Shown in pieces: positions 42,648 through 51,121 of a DNA stretch of 64,000 bases (position 1 is the stretch's first letter; each line of letters opens with the position of its first letter). The stretch spans positions 1 to 64,000 of the forward strand of contig JAJTFA010000002.1 in the NCBI GenBank assembly GCA_021299635.1, given 5' to 3'. The DNA comes from Sphingobacteriales bacterium (GTDB taxonomy: Bacteria > Bacteroidota > Bacteroidia > UKL13-3). A program made the translations under genes and the position numbers. A model generated the notes under the pieces. The model was not told where the DNA came from. It saw only the letters and a list, made by a program, of their open reading frames with translations, and made no database searches.

Positions 42648-43442
42648 ATGAGCGATTGTCCATTTACTGATCAGGTAATAGCAAGCCTAGACAATGACTG
42701 GAAAATCGCAGCTGGAACACCCTTTAACTCAAACTTTCCCTGCATTAATCTGCCTTCAAAAAATATTTTTGTGGAGTGTATTGATCTCGTGGAGATAAAT
42801 AAATCACTTCCCGATTCTGCATGCTTTAAAAGTTCAGCAGATACAAATTATACCAGAATAAAATTATGGAGCGATGTGTGGCAAAACCATCGCTCCATTG
42901 TTATTTCAAGGCTGCAAGCATATTCAGGAAAAGGCAGGCATATTCACGGAAGAGATACAGATTGTGTGAGGCTTGACAAACAAACATCACAAACCTTTTT
43001 GAAAATGCACCACCTGCAGGGAAGTACATCGGCCTATTATAAATACGGACTTGTTTGTAATGATGCTTTGGTTGCCGTTGCCACTTTTAGCAAAAGCAGG
43101 GTAATGGCAAACGGGCCGGTATATTATCGCTCCTATGAATTGGAAAGATTTTGTGCAGCAACAGGGCTGCGCATAGTAGGAGGACTCAGTAAACTTGTTT
43201 CGCATTTCTTACAACAACACCAAGCCAAGCATCTGATGACCTATGCTGATGCCGATTGGGGAACCGGTCATAGCTATGCCAAACTTGGCTTTACCTTTGA
43301 AGGCTATGTCGAACCTCAATTATTTTACTGCACCAATAACATTCGTTATGCTGCAAACCGCCTGCCAGTTCATATCAATAAAAACAATTGTCTTATTGCA
43401 TACAATAGTGGTGCATTTAAATATATCCTGAACAGATTGTAG
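42648..43442 (+). CDS. Unknown protein with phage-type GNAT-like C-terminal domain
   Basis: About 264 aa from ATG 42648 (an in-frame TTG lies two codons upstream). No signal or membrane segment. The C-terminal half is distinctive: FLKMHHLQGSTSAYYKYGLV, ALVAVATFSKSRVMANGPVY, YELERFCAATGLRIVGGLSK, LMTYADADWGTGHSYAKLGF and then YVEPQLFYC. This pattern (a small ligand-capturing domain with YADxxWxxGxxYxKLGF) occurs in phage and mobile-element proteins fused to endonucleases and is distantly like GNAT acyltransferases. The N-terminal ~110 residues are unfamiliar. It lies between an FKBP operon and miaA and is probably not cotranscribed with miaA, which has its own promoter element. Confidence 0.6.
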   Translation: MSDCPFTDQVIASLDNDWKIAAGTPFNSNFPCINLPSKNIFVECIDLVEINKSLPDSACFKSSADTNYTRIKLWSDVWQNHRSIVISRLQAYSGKGRHIHGRDTDCVRLDKQTSQTFLKMHHLQGSTSAYYKYGLVCNDALVAVATFSKSRVMANGPVYYRSYELERFCAATGLRIVGGLSKLVSHFLQQHQAKHLMTYADADWGTGHSYAKLGFTFEGYVEPQLFYCTNNIRYAANRLPVHINKNNCLIAYNSGAFKYILNRL

Positions 43443-43473
43443 GGGTGCTTTTCACAATATGGCATGTACCCAA

Positions 43474-43481
43474 TACCTTTG
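43474..43481 (+). promoter_or_regulatory. -7 element upstream of miaA
   Basis: TACCTTTG matches TAnnTTTG exactly and lies 23 bp before the TTG start at 43504. The predicted leader would be about 15 nt. No clear -33 box. Confidence 0.5.
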
Positions 43482-43503
43482 TGTTTACATTAATTGCTAA
43501 AAA

Positions 43504-44448
43504 TTGCAATCAGCATCTCCTTTAATTGTTGTACTAGGGCCTACCGCAGCAGGTAAAACAGCCTTTGCTGCACAAGCGGCCCATCAGGTAAACGGTGAAA
43601 TCATCAGTGCCGATTCCAGACAAGTATATAAGAACCTGAACATTGGCACAGGAAAAGATTATCATGCATATGTGGTAAACGGAAAAACTATACCCTATCA
43701 CTTAATAGACATTGCAGAACCCACAGAGCGGTATCATGTGCATCGATTTATAAAAGATTGCAAAGAAGCTATTGACCAGATTGCCGCTAAAGGATGCATT
43801 CCCATCATGTGCGGAGGTAGCGGCCTATATTTACAAGCTGTTTTAAAAGACTATCAATATACCGCCATCCCTGTAAACCTGGATATCAGAGAGGAATTAA
43901 CGGATAAATCGTTGCCTCAACTGCAGGCTTATTTTAGTCAATTGCCCAAAACAACCTATGCTCAAATAGCCGATTTAAGCACCACTAAACGCTGCATAAG
44001 GGCAATTGAAATTGCAACTTGGCTTGGGCGCAATTCATTACCCGAGCCACAAAAGGTTTTAAAAACACCTCTGATTATAGGACTAAAAAACAGCATAGAA
44101 GAGCGTAGAAAAAATATTGCCAACAGGCTAGATCAGCGTTTGCAAAACGGATTAATTGATGAGGTACAGTTATTGCTAGCTAAAGGCATAAGTGCAAATC
44201 AACTCATCTATTTCGGGCTGGAATATAAATTTGTAACATATTATTTGCAGGGCCAATTTAGTATAGCTGAACTGAAAGAAAAACTTACAATAGCCATACA
44301 GCAATTTGCTAAAAGACAAATGACCTATTTTAGAAAAATGGAACGAGAGGGTTGTAATATCATTTGGCTCGATGCATCCTTACCTATGGAAGATATGCTG
44401 AATTCCTTCCGGCATCACTTTGCTGTTTTAATTAAAAACAAATTTTGA
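43504..44448 (+). CDS. miaA: tRNA dimethylallyltransferase (MiaA)
   Basis: A 314-aa enzyme that isopentenylates A37 of tRNAs reading UNN codons. The P-loop GPTAAGKT (12-19) is followed by the tRNA-binding DSRQVYKNLNIGTGK (~39-53) and PYHLIDIAEPTERYHVHRF. GGSGLYLQAVLKDY (~105) and IGLEYK-like FGLEYKFVTYYLQG follow, then FAKRQMTYFRKME near the end. The start codon is TTG (43504), 23 bp after a -7 element. The sequence is more divergent than typical MiaA in the C-terminal third, as in the second MiaA paralogue of some Bacteroidota. A second copy elsewhere is possible. Confidence 0.88.
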   Translation: MQSASPLIVVLGPTAAGKTAFAAQAAHQVNGEIISADSRQVYKNLNIGTGKDYHAYVVNGKTIPYHLIDIAEPTERYHVHRFIKDCKEAIDQIAAKGCIPIMCGGSGLYLQAVLKDYQYTAIPVNLDIREELTDKSLPQLQAYFSQLPKTTYAQIADLSTTKRCIRAIEIATWLGRNSLPEPQKVLKTPLIIGLKNSIEERRKNIANRLDQRLQNGLIDEVQLLLAKGISANQLIYFGLEYKFVTYYLQGQFSIAELKEKLTIAIQQFAKRQMTYFRKMEREGCNIIWLDASLPMEDMLNSFRHHFAVLIKNKF

Positions 44449-44453
44449 TTCTT

Positions 44454-44609
44454 ATGTCAGGTTGTGGTTATGTCTGTCCAATTTGTGAAGGTAAGGGATA
44501 TGATGAGTATGGAAAGTCTTGTGAATACTGCGCTTCAGAGACAACCTCAACTATAAGTACAGAAGAGTGGATTAAGCAAGAACGTGAAAACCGTTCTTGC
44601 AGCAGTTAA
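44454..44609 (+). CDS. Small CxxC zinc-ribbon-like protein (51 aa)
   Basis: A short frame starting 5 bp after the miaA stop encodes 51 residues. The first 22 include MSGCGYVCPICEGKGYDE and YGKSCEYCAS. This gives two CxxC pairs (CPIC, CEYC) plus an extra Cys4, spaced like one half of a DnaJ-type zinc finger (CxxCxGxG). The rest is hydrophilic (TEEWIKQERENRSCSS). The tight spacing and codon-like composition support a real gene co-transcribed with miaA. Role unknown, perhaps metal binding. Confidence 0.65.
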   Translation: MSGCGYVCPICEGKGYDEYGKSCEYCASETTSTISTEEWIKQERENRSCSS

Positions 44610-44640
44610 AGCGCATGCTTTAAATTACAGAGATATTTTC

Positions 44641-44648
44641 TATATTCG
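44641..44648 (+). promoter_or_regulatory. Possible -7 element for the T9SS protein gene
   Basis: TATATTCG differs from TAnnTTTG at one position and lies 20 bp before the ATG at 44669. No matching -33 TTG was found. Confidence 0.3.
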
Positions 44649-44668
44649 ACTAACTATTCATTTTTCTT

Positions 44669-45412
44669 ATGAAAAAAATACTTGTGTTGTTAACCTTTGT
44701 CTTAGCAATAGATTGCGGTTTGTGGGCACAACCTTGCACGCCTAATCCTGCAATAGGTAGCAACCTCATGCACCCCGATACGCTTCCGTTTGCAATGGTT
44801 GGTTATCCATATAATCAGGTGCTTACTTTTAGGGTTCCTAAAGACTCAACACTGGTATATAATGGCTTTCCCGTACTTGCAACCGTAGACTCTGCAAGAC
44901 TTATTTTTATGGGGGGCATACCTCCGGGTTTTAGCTACGAGTGCACCCCTTCAAACTGCACATGGAAAGGCGGAACACTTGGTTGTGCTACTTTTTTTGG
45001 CCGCACTGATAGTCCTTCTGTTGCAGGTAAATATCCAATAAAAACTTATATCCAGTCATGGATTAAAGCTGCCGGAACTGATTTTATTAGGGTTGACTCC
45101 AGCTCTAATTATAACTTCAGGGTATTGGCATTTAACGGTGGCATAGAGATTGAAAAAGCGCAAACGCTAAGGGTTTATCCAAACCCTGCTAGAAATTATA
45201 TTAAAGTTGAACTGGAAAATCTGCAATCAGAGCTAAACGTTTTGGAAATGCTAGATATAAAGGGAAAAACAGTTTATAAAAAAGGATTTGATAAGCCATC
45301 TGATTACTATATCACAGAAGAAATAGCTACCAGCTCATTATCTCCGGGCCTATATATTATCAGACTAAGCAGTGGTGATAAAATTGCTTTGCGCAAAATT
45401 CAGATCGAGTAA
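44669..45412 (+). CDS. Secreted protein with T9SS type A sorting domain
   Basis: A 247-aa exported protein (signal peptide LVLLTFVLAIDCGLWAQ). The mature N-terminal part (~20-155) is beta-rich with five cysteines (CTPNPAIGSN, YECTPSNCTWKGGTLGCATF) and may be stabilised by disulfides. GGIPPGFSYECTPSN resembles Ig-like putative extracellular modules (PFAMVGYPYNQVLTFRVP). The last ~80 residues are a standard sorting domain: LRVYPNPARNYIKVEL, LEMLDIKGKTVYKKGF and LSPGLYIIRLSSGDK ending IALRKIQIE. It is expected to be exported by the T9SS; function unknown. Confidence 0.85.
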   Translation: MKKILVLLTFVLAIDCGLWAQPCTPNPAIGSNLMHPDTLPFAMVGYPYNQVLTFRVPKDSTLVYNGFPVLATVDSARLIFMGGIPPGFSYECTPSNCTWKGGTLGCATFFGRTDSPSVAGKYPIKTYIQSWIKAAGTDFIRVDSSSNYNFRVLAFNGGIEIEKAQTLRVYPNPARNYIKVELENLQSELNVLEMLDIKGKTVYKKGFDKPSDYYITEEIATSSLSPGLYIIRLSSGDKIALRKIQIE

Positions 45413-45414
45413 AA

Positions 45415-45436
45415 ATCTGAATGGCAATACTCAGAT
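45415..45436 (-). terminator. Terminator-like hairpin for the TonB receptor gene
   Basis: Read on the minus strand, atctga pairs with tcagat (7 bp with a wobble) around an 8-nt loop, followed by five T, 5 bp after the stop at 45441. The stem is short, so efficiency is uncertain. It may serve the convergent T9SS gene as well. Confidence 0.5.
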
Positions 45437-45440
45437 GCTT

Positions 45441-47783
45441 TTATAAACTAATTCGAACCTGCAGGCTAACACTTCTTGGCGGATCAAGTCGTGCTGGCCT
45501 CGTGCCAAACTCACGGTTTGCAATATTGTTTACTAACAACGCAATGGTAATTTGCTGGCCAGCCTGATAGGAGGTTCTGATATTGTGTATCCAGTCTCCT
45601 GCACCAACATTATTTAAAAAATTTCCTATGCCGGGAATAAGCGAATACAATGGCGCATCTATTTTTTCATAAACACTGTAGTACTGAGAATTATAACCAA
45701 TACTCAGTTTTTTATACCTTACTTCAATATCTGCCTTTACCAAATGCCTGTTTCGATAGGTGAGTATAGATGTTCTTTCCTCGGCAGAAAGGCCGTCAAG
45801 GCCATTAAAGAATGCGCGCATATAAGATCCAAAAGATTTTAGGTTAGATGCGGAATCCAAATCAACCGGAAAAGTGTAGGTATAGCCACAAAGGGTGCTG
45901 ATATAAAACTCACCGATACTGCCCTCGCCATCTATTGCAAACTCAATTCCTGCTGCGCGGGTGTTGGGGAAGTTAGTAGCTTTAAACCCTATTTTTCCGG
46001 GGAAAGAATAAAACTGTGGAGGTATTACACTATAATCAATATAAAAGCTGTCTCTAACCCATTGCTTAAACTGAAACTGAATCAAGTTTTGATATTCCTG
46101 CCAGAAAAAACAAGCATCTAATGCGCCATTAAAATTACCAATTTTAAACCCCCGCTTAATCCCTATTTCTGTATACCATCCTCTTTCACTTTGCAATGCC
46201 GGATTGGGAAGAATTTCAAGTGAAGCAACTCGATCCTGAACCAGCCGCTCGGCTATGGTTGCAAACCTAAAGCCTTCGCCATAGGAAGCCCTTAAAAAGG
46301 TATTCTTGCTTGCTTGATAGTTTAAACCGGCTCTGAACAAGGGGCGTTGTGTCTCTTCAATTGGTCCTTGTGCATTAAACTCATAGCGCAAACCTGCTGA
46401 CGTGTTCCATCGGCCACGCTGATATTCCAGCTGAGTAAAGCCTGCAGCCGAGTAAGCCGACTGATTGCCTGGATAAACGTTACCAACGGCCCAAACCCGG
46501 TTTATATAAACTCCGCTAATGGTATTAAAACCTTTAAACCACCTGCGGTTAAAATTCACATCATACGCCTGCAGGTTAGCTACTGCATCGTTCTGGCCCG
46601 GAAAAGCTACAGTATCAACAAATCGGGTAATATTGTAATGCCGCATTTTTAACGAAAGGGTATATTTATTGCCGTGTGTGTAGGTAAGATGCGGGTCTAA
46701 TGACCAGATGCGGTAAAAATCCTGACCGGTTGAACCTGCAAATGGTCTAAGTATATTGCTGTCTGCATCTTCCCAAAGAAAAAACCTTCCACCTTTCTTT
46801 AGCATAAATGTGCCATTTACACCGGTAGCCAAACCTGGAATTTTTTGTGACCTGTAGCGGGTTTTAAAATATGTTCGGGCCCTGTATTGGTCGTTTTGCT
46901 CAATATAGCTTCGCTCTGCATTTAAGTTGGTACTCAACACCAAATCAAACTGACCGAATTTTTGCTTGTGCACCAAGAAGGCGCCTGTTGTGAATGGCTG
47001 AGAGGTGTGCTCCCACCAAATGGTTGTTTTACGCCTGGGGTTATCAAAAATACCCTGATACGTTTGTATATAAGTTTGCGGCTTGTTGGTGGGCCATCCA
47101 GTTTGCAATGCAATGGTTCCGCTGGAAGCAGAGTTGCCATATAAAACAGAGCTTGGACCTTTAATAACTTCTATTTGCTCGGCTGCTTCAATTGGCATTA
47201 AATCCCATTGCACATCACCAACGTCCCCTCCCATCATTGGCATATCATCCAATAAAACCATTACCCTGCTACCCACATTGTAGGACCATCCAACACCTCC
47301 TCTGATAAGCGCCTGACCCTCCACTACGCTTACGCCCGGCACACGGTTCATTACATCAGAAAGCGTATTGGCATTGGTATTGCGAATCAGTGATGGCTTA
47401 ATAATGTTTATTGAAACTGCTTCTCTGGCCACCTCCTTTTCGTGCTTGCTGGCGGTAATAACCGTTCTGCTTAATTCACTCACAAAGGGCTCCATGTATA
47501 TAACAACAGTTATCTGATCATCTTCTGCAAGGCGCACCGCTTGTTCGGTGGTGATATATCCTACTGAGTTTAGTTTTAGCAAACGCTTACCAGGCAAAAC
47601 CCTTATTTTAAAATATCCGTTAGTGTCGCCAATGGCGGCCTTACCATCGTCAGATTTAACAGAAACCATTTTAACCGGCTCACTTGTTCTGATATTTTTT
47701 ACAAGTCCGGTAATAAAGGCCTGCTGCGCCTGCAGTGCATTCGAAATGGCGAAAAGAAATAAAATTATGAGCCTTAAACGCAT
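45441..47783 (-). CDS. TonB-dependent outer-membrane receptor with N-terminal CarboxypepD_reg-like domain
   Basis: A 780-aa receptor with signal peptide LIILFLFAISNALQAQ. Residues ~20-105 are a carboxypeptidase regulatory-like beta sandwich (FITGLVKNIRTSEPVKMVSV). The plug domain follows: NTNANTLSDVMNRVPGVSVV, then VLLDDMPMMGGDVGDV and AAEQIEVIKGPSSVLYGNSA (~200). The C-terminal 22-strand barrel ends RPARLDPPRSVSLQVRISL. It imports an unknown large ligand (siderophore, cobalamin, metal chelate or similar) powered by TonB. No SusD partner, riboswitch or binding-protein gene is adjacent, so the ligand cannot be inferred. Confidence 0.9.
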   Translation of the reverse strand: MRLRLIILFLFAISNALQAQQAFITGLVKNIRTSEPVKMVSVKSDDGKAAIGDTNGYFKIRVLPGKRLLKLNSVGYITTEQAVRLAEDDQITVVIYMEPFVSELSRTVITASKHEKEVAREAVSINIIKPSLIRNTNANTLSDVMNRVPGVSVVEGQALIRGGVGWSYNVGSRVMVLLDDMPMMGGDVGDVQWDLMPIEAAEQIEVIKGPSSVLYGNSASSGTIALQTGWPTNKPQTYIQTYQGIFDNPRRKTTIWWEHTSQPFTTGAFLVHKQKFGQFDLVLSTNLNAERSYIEQNDQYRARTYFKTRYRSQKIPGLATGVNGTFMLKKGGRFFLWEDADSNILRPFAGSTGQDFYRIWSLDPHLTYTHGNKYTLSLKMRHYNITRFVDTVAFPGQNDAVANLQAYDVNFNRRWFKGFNTISGVYINRVWAVGNVYPGNQSAYSAAGFTQLEYQRGRWNTSAGLRYEFNAQGPIEETQRPLFRAGLNYQASKNTFLRASYGEGFRFATIAERLVQDRVASLEILPNPALQSERGWYTEIGIKRGFKIGNFNGALDACFFWQEYQNLIQFQFKQWVRDSFYIDYSVIPPQFYSFPGKIGFKATNFPNTRAAGIEFAIDGEGSIGEFYISTLCGYTYTFPVDLDSASNLKSFGSYMRAFFNGLDGLSAEERTSILTYRNRHLVKADIEVRYKKLSIGYNSQYYSVYEKIDAPLYSLIPGIGNFLNNVGAGDWIHNIRTSYQAGQQITIALLVNNIANREFGTRPARLDPPRSVSLQVRISL

Positions 47784-47886
47784 GGTTTAGAAACCGAAAA
47801 TACACAAAATCCTTTTATTAGCGCAAATTCAGCGAAAGCGCTTCATTTCATTATTAAGCAAAGAATATTGCATATTGCAATGGTAA

Positions 47887-48246
47887 ATGAAAAATATCAG
47901 GCAATATGAGAACCTGCACATTATCCTATGGTTGCTAAAGGATGCCTGTTGGTTGATGAAATTTAAGGAGGGTGCGGTTTTAATGGTGTTACCAACCATC
48001 TTGGTTGCGTTATATTTGGCCTGGAAAACACGCAACAACAAAAAGCATTTTTTACCCAATATTGCCGTCTGTTTATGGATTTGCGCCAATGCCACCTGGA
48101 TGCTTGGAGAGTTTTTTCTATTTCGTTTTGAAACACCAGCATTGCTCTTCTTTACTGCAGGCGTGTTGGTGATTATTTCTTTCTTTTTCTACCGCTTGTA
48201 TAGAAAAGCAAAGCACCAAATAAATCATAACTATAAAAGACTATGA
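47887..48246 (+). CDS. Small membrane protein of unknown function
   Basis: A 119-aa protein with three hydrophobic helices (GAVLMVLPTILVALYLAW, FLPNIAVCLWICANATWMLG, LLFFTAGVLVIISFFFYRLY) separated by short charged loops, with a basic C-terminus (YRKAKHQINHNYKRL). No motif is recognised. It is divergent from the TonB receptor gene (103 bp between starts) and followed by the citrate synthase promoter. Hydrophobic content and clean topology support a real gene. I do not recognise the family. Confidence 0.6.
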   Translation: MKNIRQYENLHIILWLLKDACWLMKFKEGAVLMVLPTILVALYLAWKTRNNKKHFLPNIAVCLWICANATWMLGEFFLFRFETPALLFFTAGVLVIISFFFYRLYRKAKHQINHNYKRL

Positions 48247-48285
48247 ATATTTTCACTTGTATGTCATTTTCTTAAAAACAAATAC

Positions 48286-48293
48286 TAATTTTG
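48286..48293 (+). promoter_or_regulatory. -7 element upstream of citrate synthase
   Basis: TAATTTTG matches TAnnTTTG exactly, 60 bp before the ATG at 48354. No -33 TTG at the preferred spacing; the nearest TTG is 26 bp upstream. Confidence 0.5.
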
Positions 48294-48353
48294 GGCGGTT
48301 TTAAAGTAAAATTTTTATCTAAATAATTAACAAACATATTTTCTCAATCAAGC

Positions 48354-49676
48354 ATGGATCATATTAAAAATAAATTTGCAGAAGTTGCCCTGCCAAAAGC
48401 ACAGGAAATTAAAGCGTTCTTAAAAGAAAATGCAGCACACCCGCTGGGCTCATACACAATGGATTCTGTGGCTTCCGGCATGAAAGGAATGATTGGGCTC
48501 ATTACCGAAACCTCTTTACTGGATGCAGAAGAAGGCATTCGTTTCAGGGGTTACAGCATTCCTGAGTTGAAAGAAAAATTACCTCGCTTGGAAGGAACGG
48601 ATGAACCATTGCCTGAAGGCCTTTTTTACCTAATGCTAATGGGAGAATTGCCTACCTATGATGAAATGTATGAAGTAGGCAGTAACTGGACCAAAAGGGC
48701 AATAGTACCAAAGCATGTTTTTAATGTGATTGATGCCTTCCCAATAAATACCCATCCCATGACTCAGTTCTCGGCTGCTATCATGGCTATGCAAACAGAA
48801 TCTGAGTTTGCTGCAGCATATCGCAAAGGAGTAAATAAAAAAGACTATTGGGTGTATACATTCGAGGATTCGATGAATTTAATAGCTCGCCTGCCGCGCG
48901 TTGCAGCCTATATCTACAGAAGGATGTATAAAAACAACGAGCATATAGAACCAAATCCTAAACTGGATTGGGCAGCAAACTTTGCTCACATGCTCGGTTA
49001 CGGAGATAATGATGGATTCAAAGAATTAATGCGCTTATACATGGTTATTCATGCCGACCATGAAGGCGGCAATGTATCTGCACACACCACGCACCTTGTT
49101 GGCTCAGCATTAAGTGATCCTTATCTCGCTTTCTCTGCTGCCATGAATGGTCTTGCCGGACCTTTGCATGGTTTAGCTAATCAGGAAGTAATTCGCTGGG
49201 TATTGGAATTGCAAAATGAGTTGGGTGGCGGAAAACCAAGCAAAAAAGATATAGAAGATTATCTCAATAAAACAATTGCTGATGGCAAGGTTGTTCCGGG
49301 ATATGGGCATGCCGTTTTGCGCAAAACCGACCCTCGCTTTACCGCACAAATGGAGTTTGCCAAAAAGCATATGCCAACTGATGAGTTGGTAAATATTGTT
49401 TGGGATATTTATGATGTTACCCCGGGTATACTTGGTAATATTAAAAAAATTAAAAACCCTTGGCCTAATGTTGATGCCCACTCCGGTGCATTGTTAGTTC
49501 ACTATGGAATGAAAGAATATGATTTTTATACCGTATTGTTTGGCGTGTCAAGAGCATTGGGTGTTTTAGCCTCACTCATTTGGGACCGTGCTTTAGGCTT
49601 CCCACTGGAAAGACCAAAATCGGTAACTACAGATTGGCTCAAGGCACAAATTGCCAAATCAAAAGCATCTGCTTAA
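48354..49676 (+). CDS. gltA: Citrate synthase, eukaryotic-like type
   Basis: A 440-aa enzyme condensing acetyl-CoA and oxaloacetate at entry to the TCA cycle. DHEGGNVSAHTTHLVGSALS followed by DPYLAFSAAMNGLAGPLHGL contains the first catalytic His region and is strikingly like mitochondrial citrate synthase. PGYGHAVLRKTDPRFTAQ supplies the second catalytic His and its neighbouring Asp/Arg. The N-terminal RGYSIPELKEKLPR is the substrate-binding region. Motif wording places it with the eukaryotic-type dimeric enzymes rather than with the NADH-inhibited hexameric E. coli type. lptE begins 4 bp downstream; other TCA genes are not in the window. Confidence 0.95.
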   Translation: MDHIKNKFAEVALPKAQEIKAFLKENAAHPLGSYTMDSVASGMKGMIGLITETSLLDAEEGIRFRGYSIPELKEKLPRLEGTDEPLPEGLFYLMLMGELPTYDEMYEVGSNWTKRAIVPKHVFNVIDAFPINTHPMTQFSAAIMAMQTESEFAAAYRKGVNKKDYWVYTFEDSMNLIARLPRVAAYIYRRMYKNNEHIEPNPKLDWAANFAHMLGYGDNDGFKELMRLYMVIHADHEGGNVSAHTTHLVGSALSDPYLAFSAAMNGLAGPLHGLANQEVIRWVLELQNELGGGKPSKKDIEDYLNKTIADGKVVPGYGHAVLRKTDPRFTAQMEFAKKHMPTDELVNIVWDIYDVTPGILGNIKKIKNPWPNVDAHSGALLVHYGMKEYDFYTVLFGVSRALGVLASLIWDRALGFPLERPKSVTTDWLKAQIAKSKASA

Positions 49677-49680
49677 AAGT

Positions 49681-50202
49681 ATGTTACGTAATTTCTATTA
49701 CTTCATTTTAATATTTTGCGCTGCAGCCGGATTGTCTATAACACTTTCCGGCTGTGGCTTTTATTCACATACGGGCGCATCCGTTCCGCCTGATGCCAAG
49801 ACATTCTCCGTTAGCTACATCTCAAACACGGCTAGCATTGTGGCGCCTGCGCTAAGTCAGGTACTTACAGAAAAGCTAAAAACAAAGTTTATTAACGAAA
49901 CACAGCTAAAGTTGGCACAATCTGACGGAGACTTACAGTTTAGCGGTAAAATAACAGACTACCGAACCGCTCCCGTTGCTGTTCAGGGCAATCTAACAAA
50001 TGCCGTTAACAGACTTACTTTGACCGCTGAAATTACGTTTGAGAACAAGAAAGATGAAACAAAGAATTTCACTCAAACATTTACTAATTTTGTTGACTTT
50101 CCTGCTTCACAAAATTTTGCAGCCGTAGAAAACGAATTAATTGTAAAGGTTACTGATATGATGGTAACCGATGTTTTTAACAAGGCTTTTATTAATTGGT
50201 AA
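49681..50202 (+). CDS. lptE: LPS assembly lipoprotein LptE
   Basis: A 173-aa lipoprotein from ATG 49681, 4 bp after the citrate synthase stop. A longer start inside gltA would spoil the signal peptide. The lipobox is LSGC (22-25). The mature part begins GFYSHTGASVPPDAKTFSVS and contains LSQVLTEKLKTKFINETQLK, then GDLQFSGKITDYRTAPVAVQ, the usual pattern of Bacteroidota LptE. LptE plugs the LptD barrel that places lipopolysaccharide in the outer membrane. It is the first of a conserved-looking trio with the unknown gene at 50257 and secG. Confidence 0.85.
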   Translation: MLRNFYYFILIFCAAAGLSITLSGCGFYSHTGASVPPDAKTFSVSYISNTASIVAPALSQVLTEKLKTKFINETQLKLAQSDGDLQFSGKITDYRTAPVAVQGNLTNAVNRLTLTAEITFENKKDETKNFTQTFTNFVDFPASQNFAAVENELIVKVTDMMVTDVFNKAFINW

Positions 50203-50256
50203 GGCTACCTGTATTCACAAATTTTTGTTTAATTCGTGGGTTGAAGCAGGACAAAA

Positions 50257-51120
50257 GTGAACAAGTCAGAATTCATTACCTTAATTGAGCATCCCGAAAA
50301 TCTGGAGAAAGTGCATGTACAAGCACTGAAAGGTATTATTGCAGATTTTCCTTACCTGCAGCAAGCACATAGTATTTTAACCAAAGCGCTTTACTCTCAA
50401 AAGCATTATGAGTTTGAAAAGCAACTCAAAAGTACCGCTTTAATGGTACCCGACAGAGAGGTGCTGTATGCTTATATTCATGATATCAAGGCTGAGAAAA
50501 ATGCACCCGCAGTTTCTGTTTTGCAGGAGGTAAATATCCCCGTTATAACAGAAGAAATCGCTGTGATTGAGGTACCTGCTGGAGAACTTCCTACAATTGA
50601 GAAGGACGAAAGGGCCAGCACTGTAACTGAAACCCCTAAGCTAATAGTTGAGCCTGATCAGGAGTTAACCTTTTTAGAATGGTTACAGCGCAGCAAACAA
50701 CCTGTTCTGGTTATACCAGAAAATGACTCAGCTAAAGTTGAGGGTACACTCCAAAGTCTTCCCAATATAGAAACAGCCGATTTTATAGTTGATGCAAAGG
50801 AAGAAAAAGATGCAAAAGGGAATACGGCAAAACCTGCCTCCAATATTCACGATTTTGAAAATATTTTAGATAGATTTATACGGGAAAACCCAAGTATAAG
50901 TAGGCCCAAGGCTGAGTTTTATAACCCGGTTAATGTAGCCAAGCAAAGTGTTGAAGAGGATGAAGACCTTGTAACAGAAACACTTGCAAATATTTATTAC
51001 AAACAGGGGCACTACAAAAAAGCTATTCGTACCTACGAAAAATTATGCTTGATTTATCCTCATAAAATGGCTTACTTTGCCTCCCTTATTCAAAAAATAA
51101 AAACAGAAAATAAAGATTAA
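50257..51120 (+). CDS. Conserved unknown protein with TPR-like C-terminus
   Basis: A 287-aa soluble protein starting at GTG 50257. The N-terminus is conserved-looking (EFITLIEHPENLEKVHVQAL, then IIADFPYLQQAHSILTKAL). It is followed by a long acidic, low-complexity linker (~85-235) and a C-terminal tetratricopeptide-like helix pair (LANIYYKQGHYKKAIRTYEK, LCLIYPHKMAYFASLIQKI). No signal peptide. Its position between lptE and secG, 1 bp before the latter, is familiar in Bacteroidota and suggests a link with the envelope or Sec export. The name and function are unknown to me. Confidence 0.7.
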   Translation: MNKSEFITLIEHPENLEKVHVQALKGIIADFPYLQQAHSILTKALYSQKHYEFEKQLKSTALMVPDREVLYAYIHDIKAEKNAPAVSVLQEVNIPVITEEIAVIEVPAGELPTIEKDERASTVTETPKLIVEPDQELTFLEWLQRSKQPVLVIPENDSAKVEGTLQSLPNIETADFIVDAKEEKDAKGNTAKPASNIHDFENILDRFIRENPSISRPKAEFYNPVNVAKQSVEEDEDLVTETLANIYYKQGHYKKAIRTYEKLCLIYPHKMAYFASLIQKIKTENKD

Positions 51121-51121
51121 T

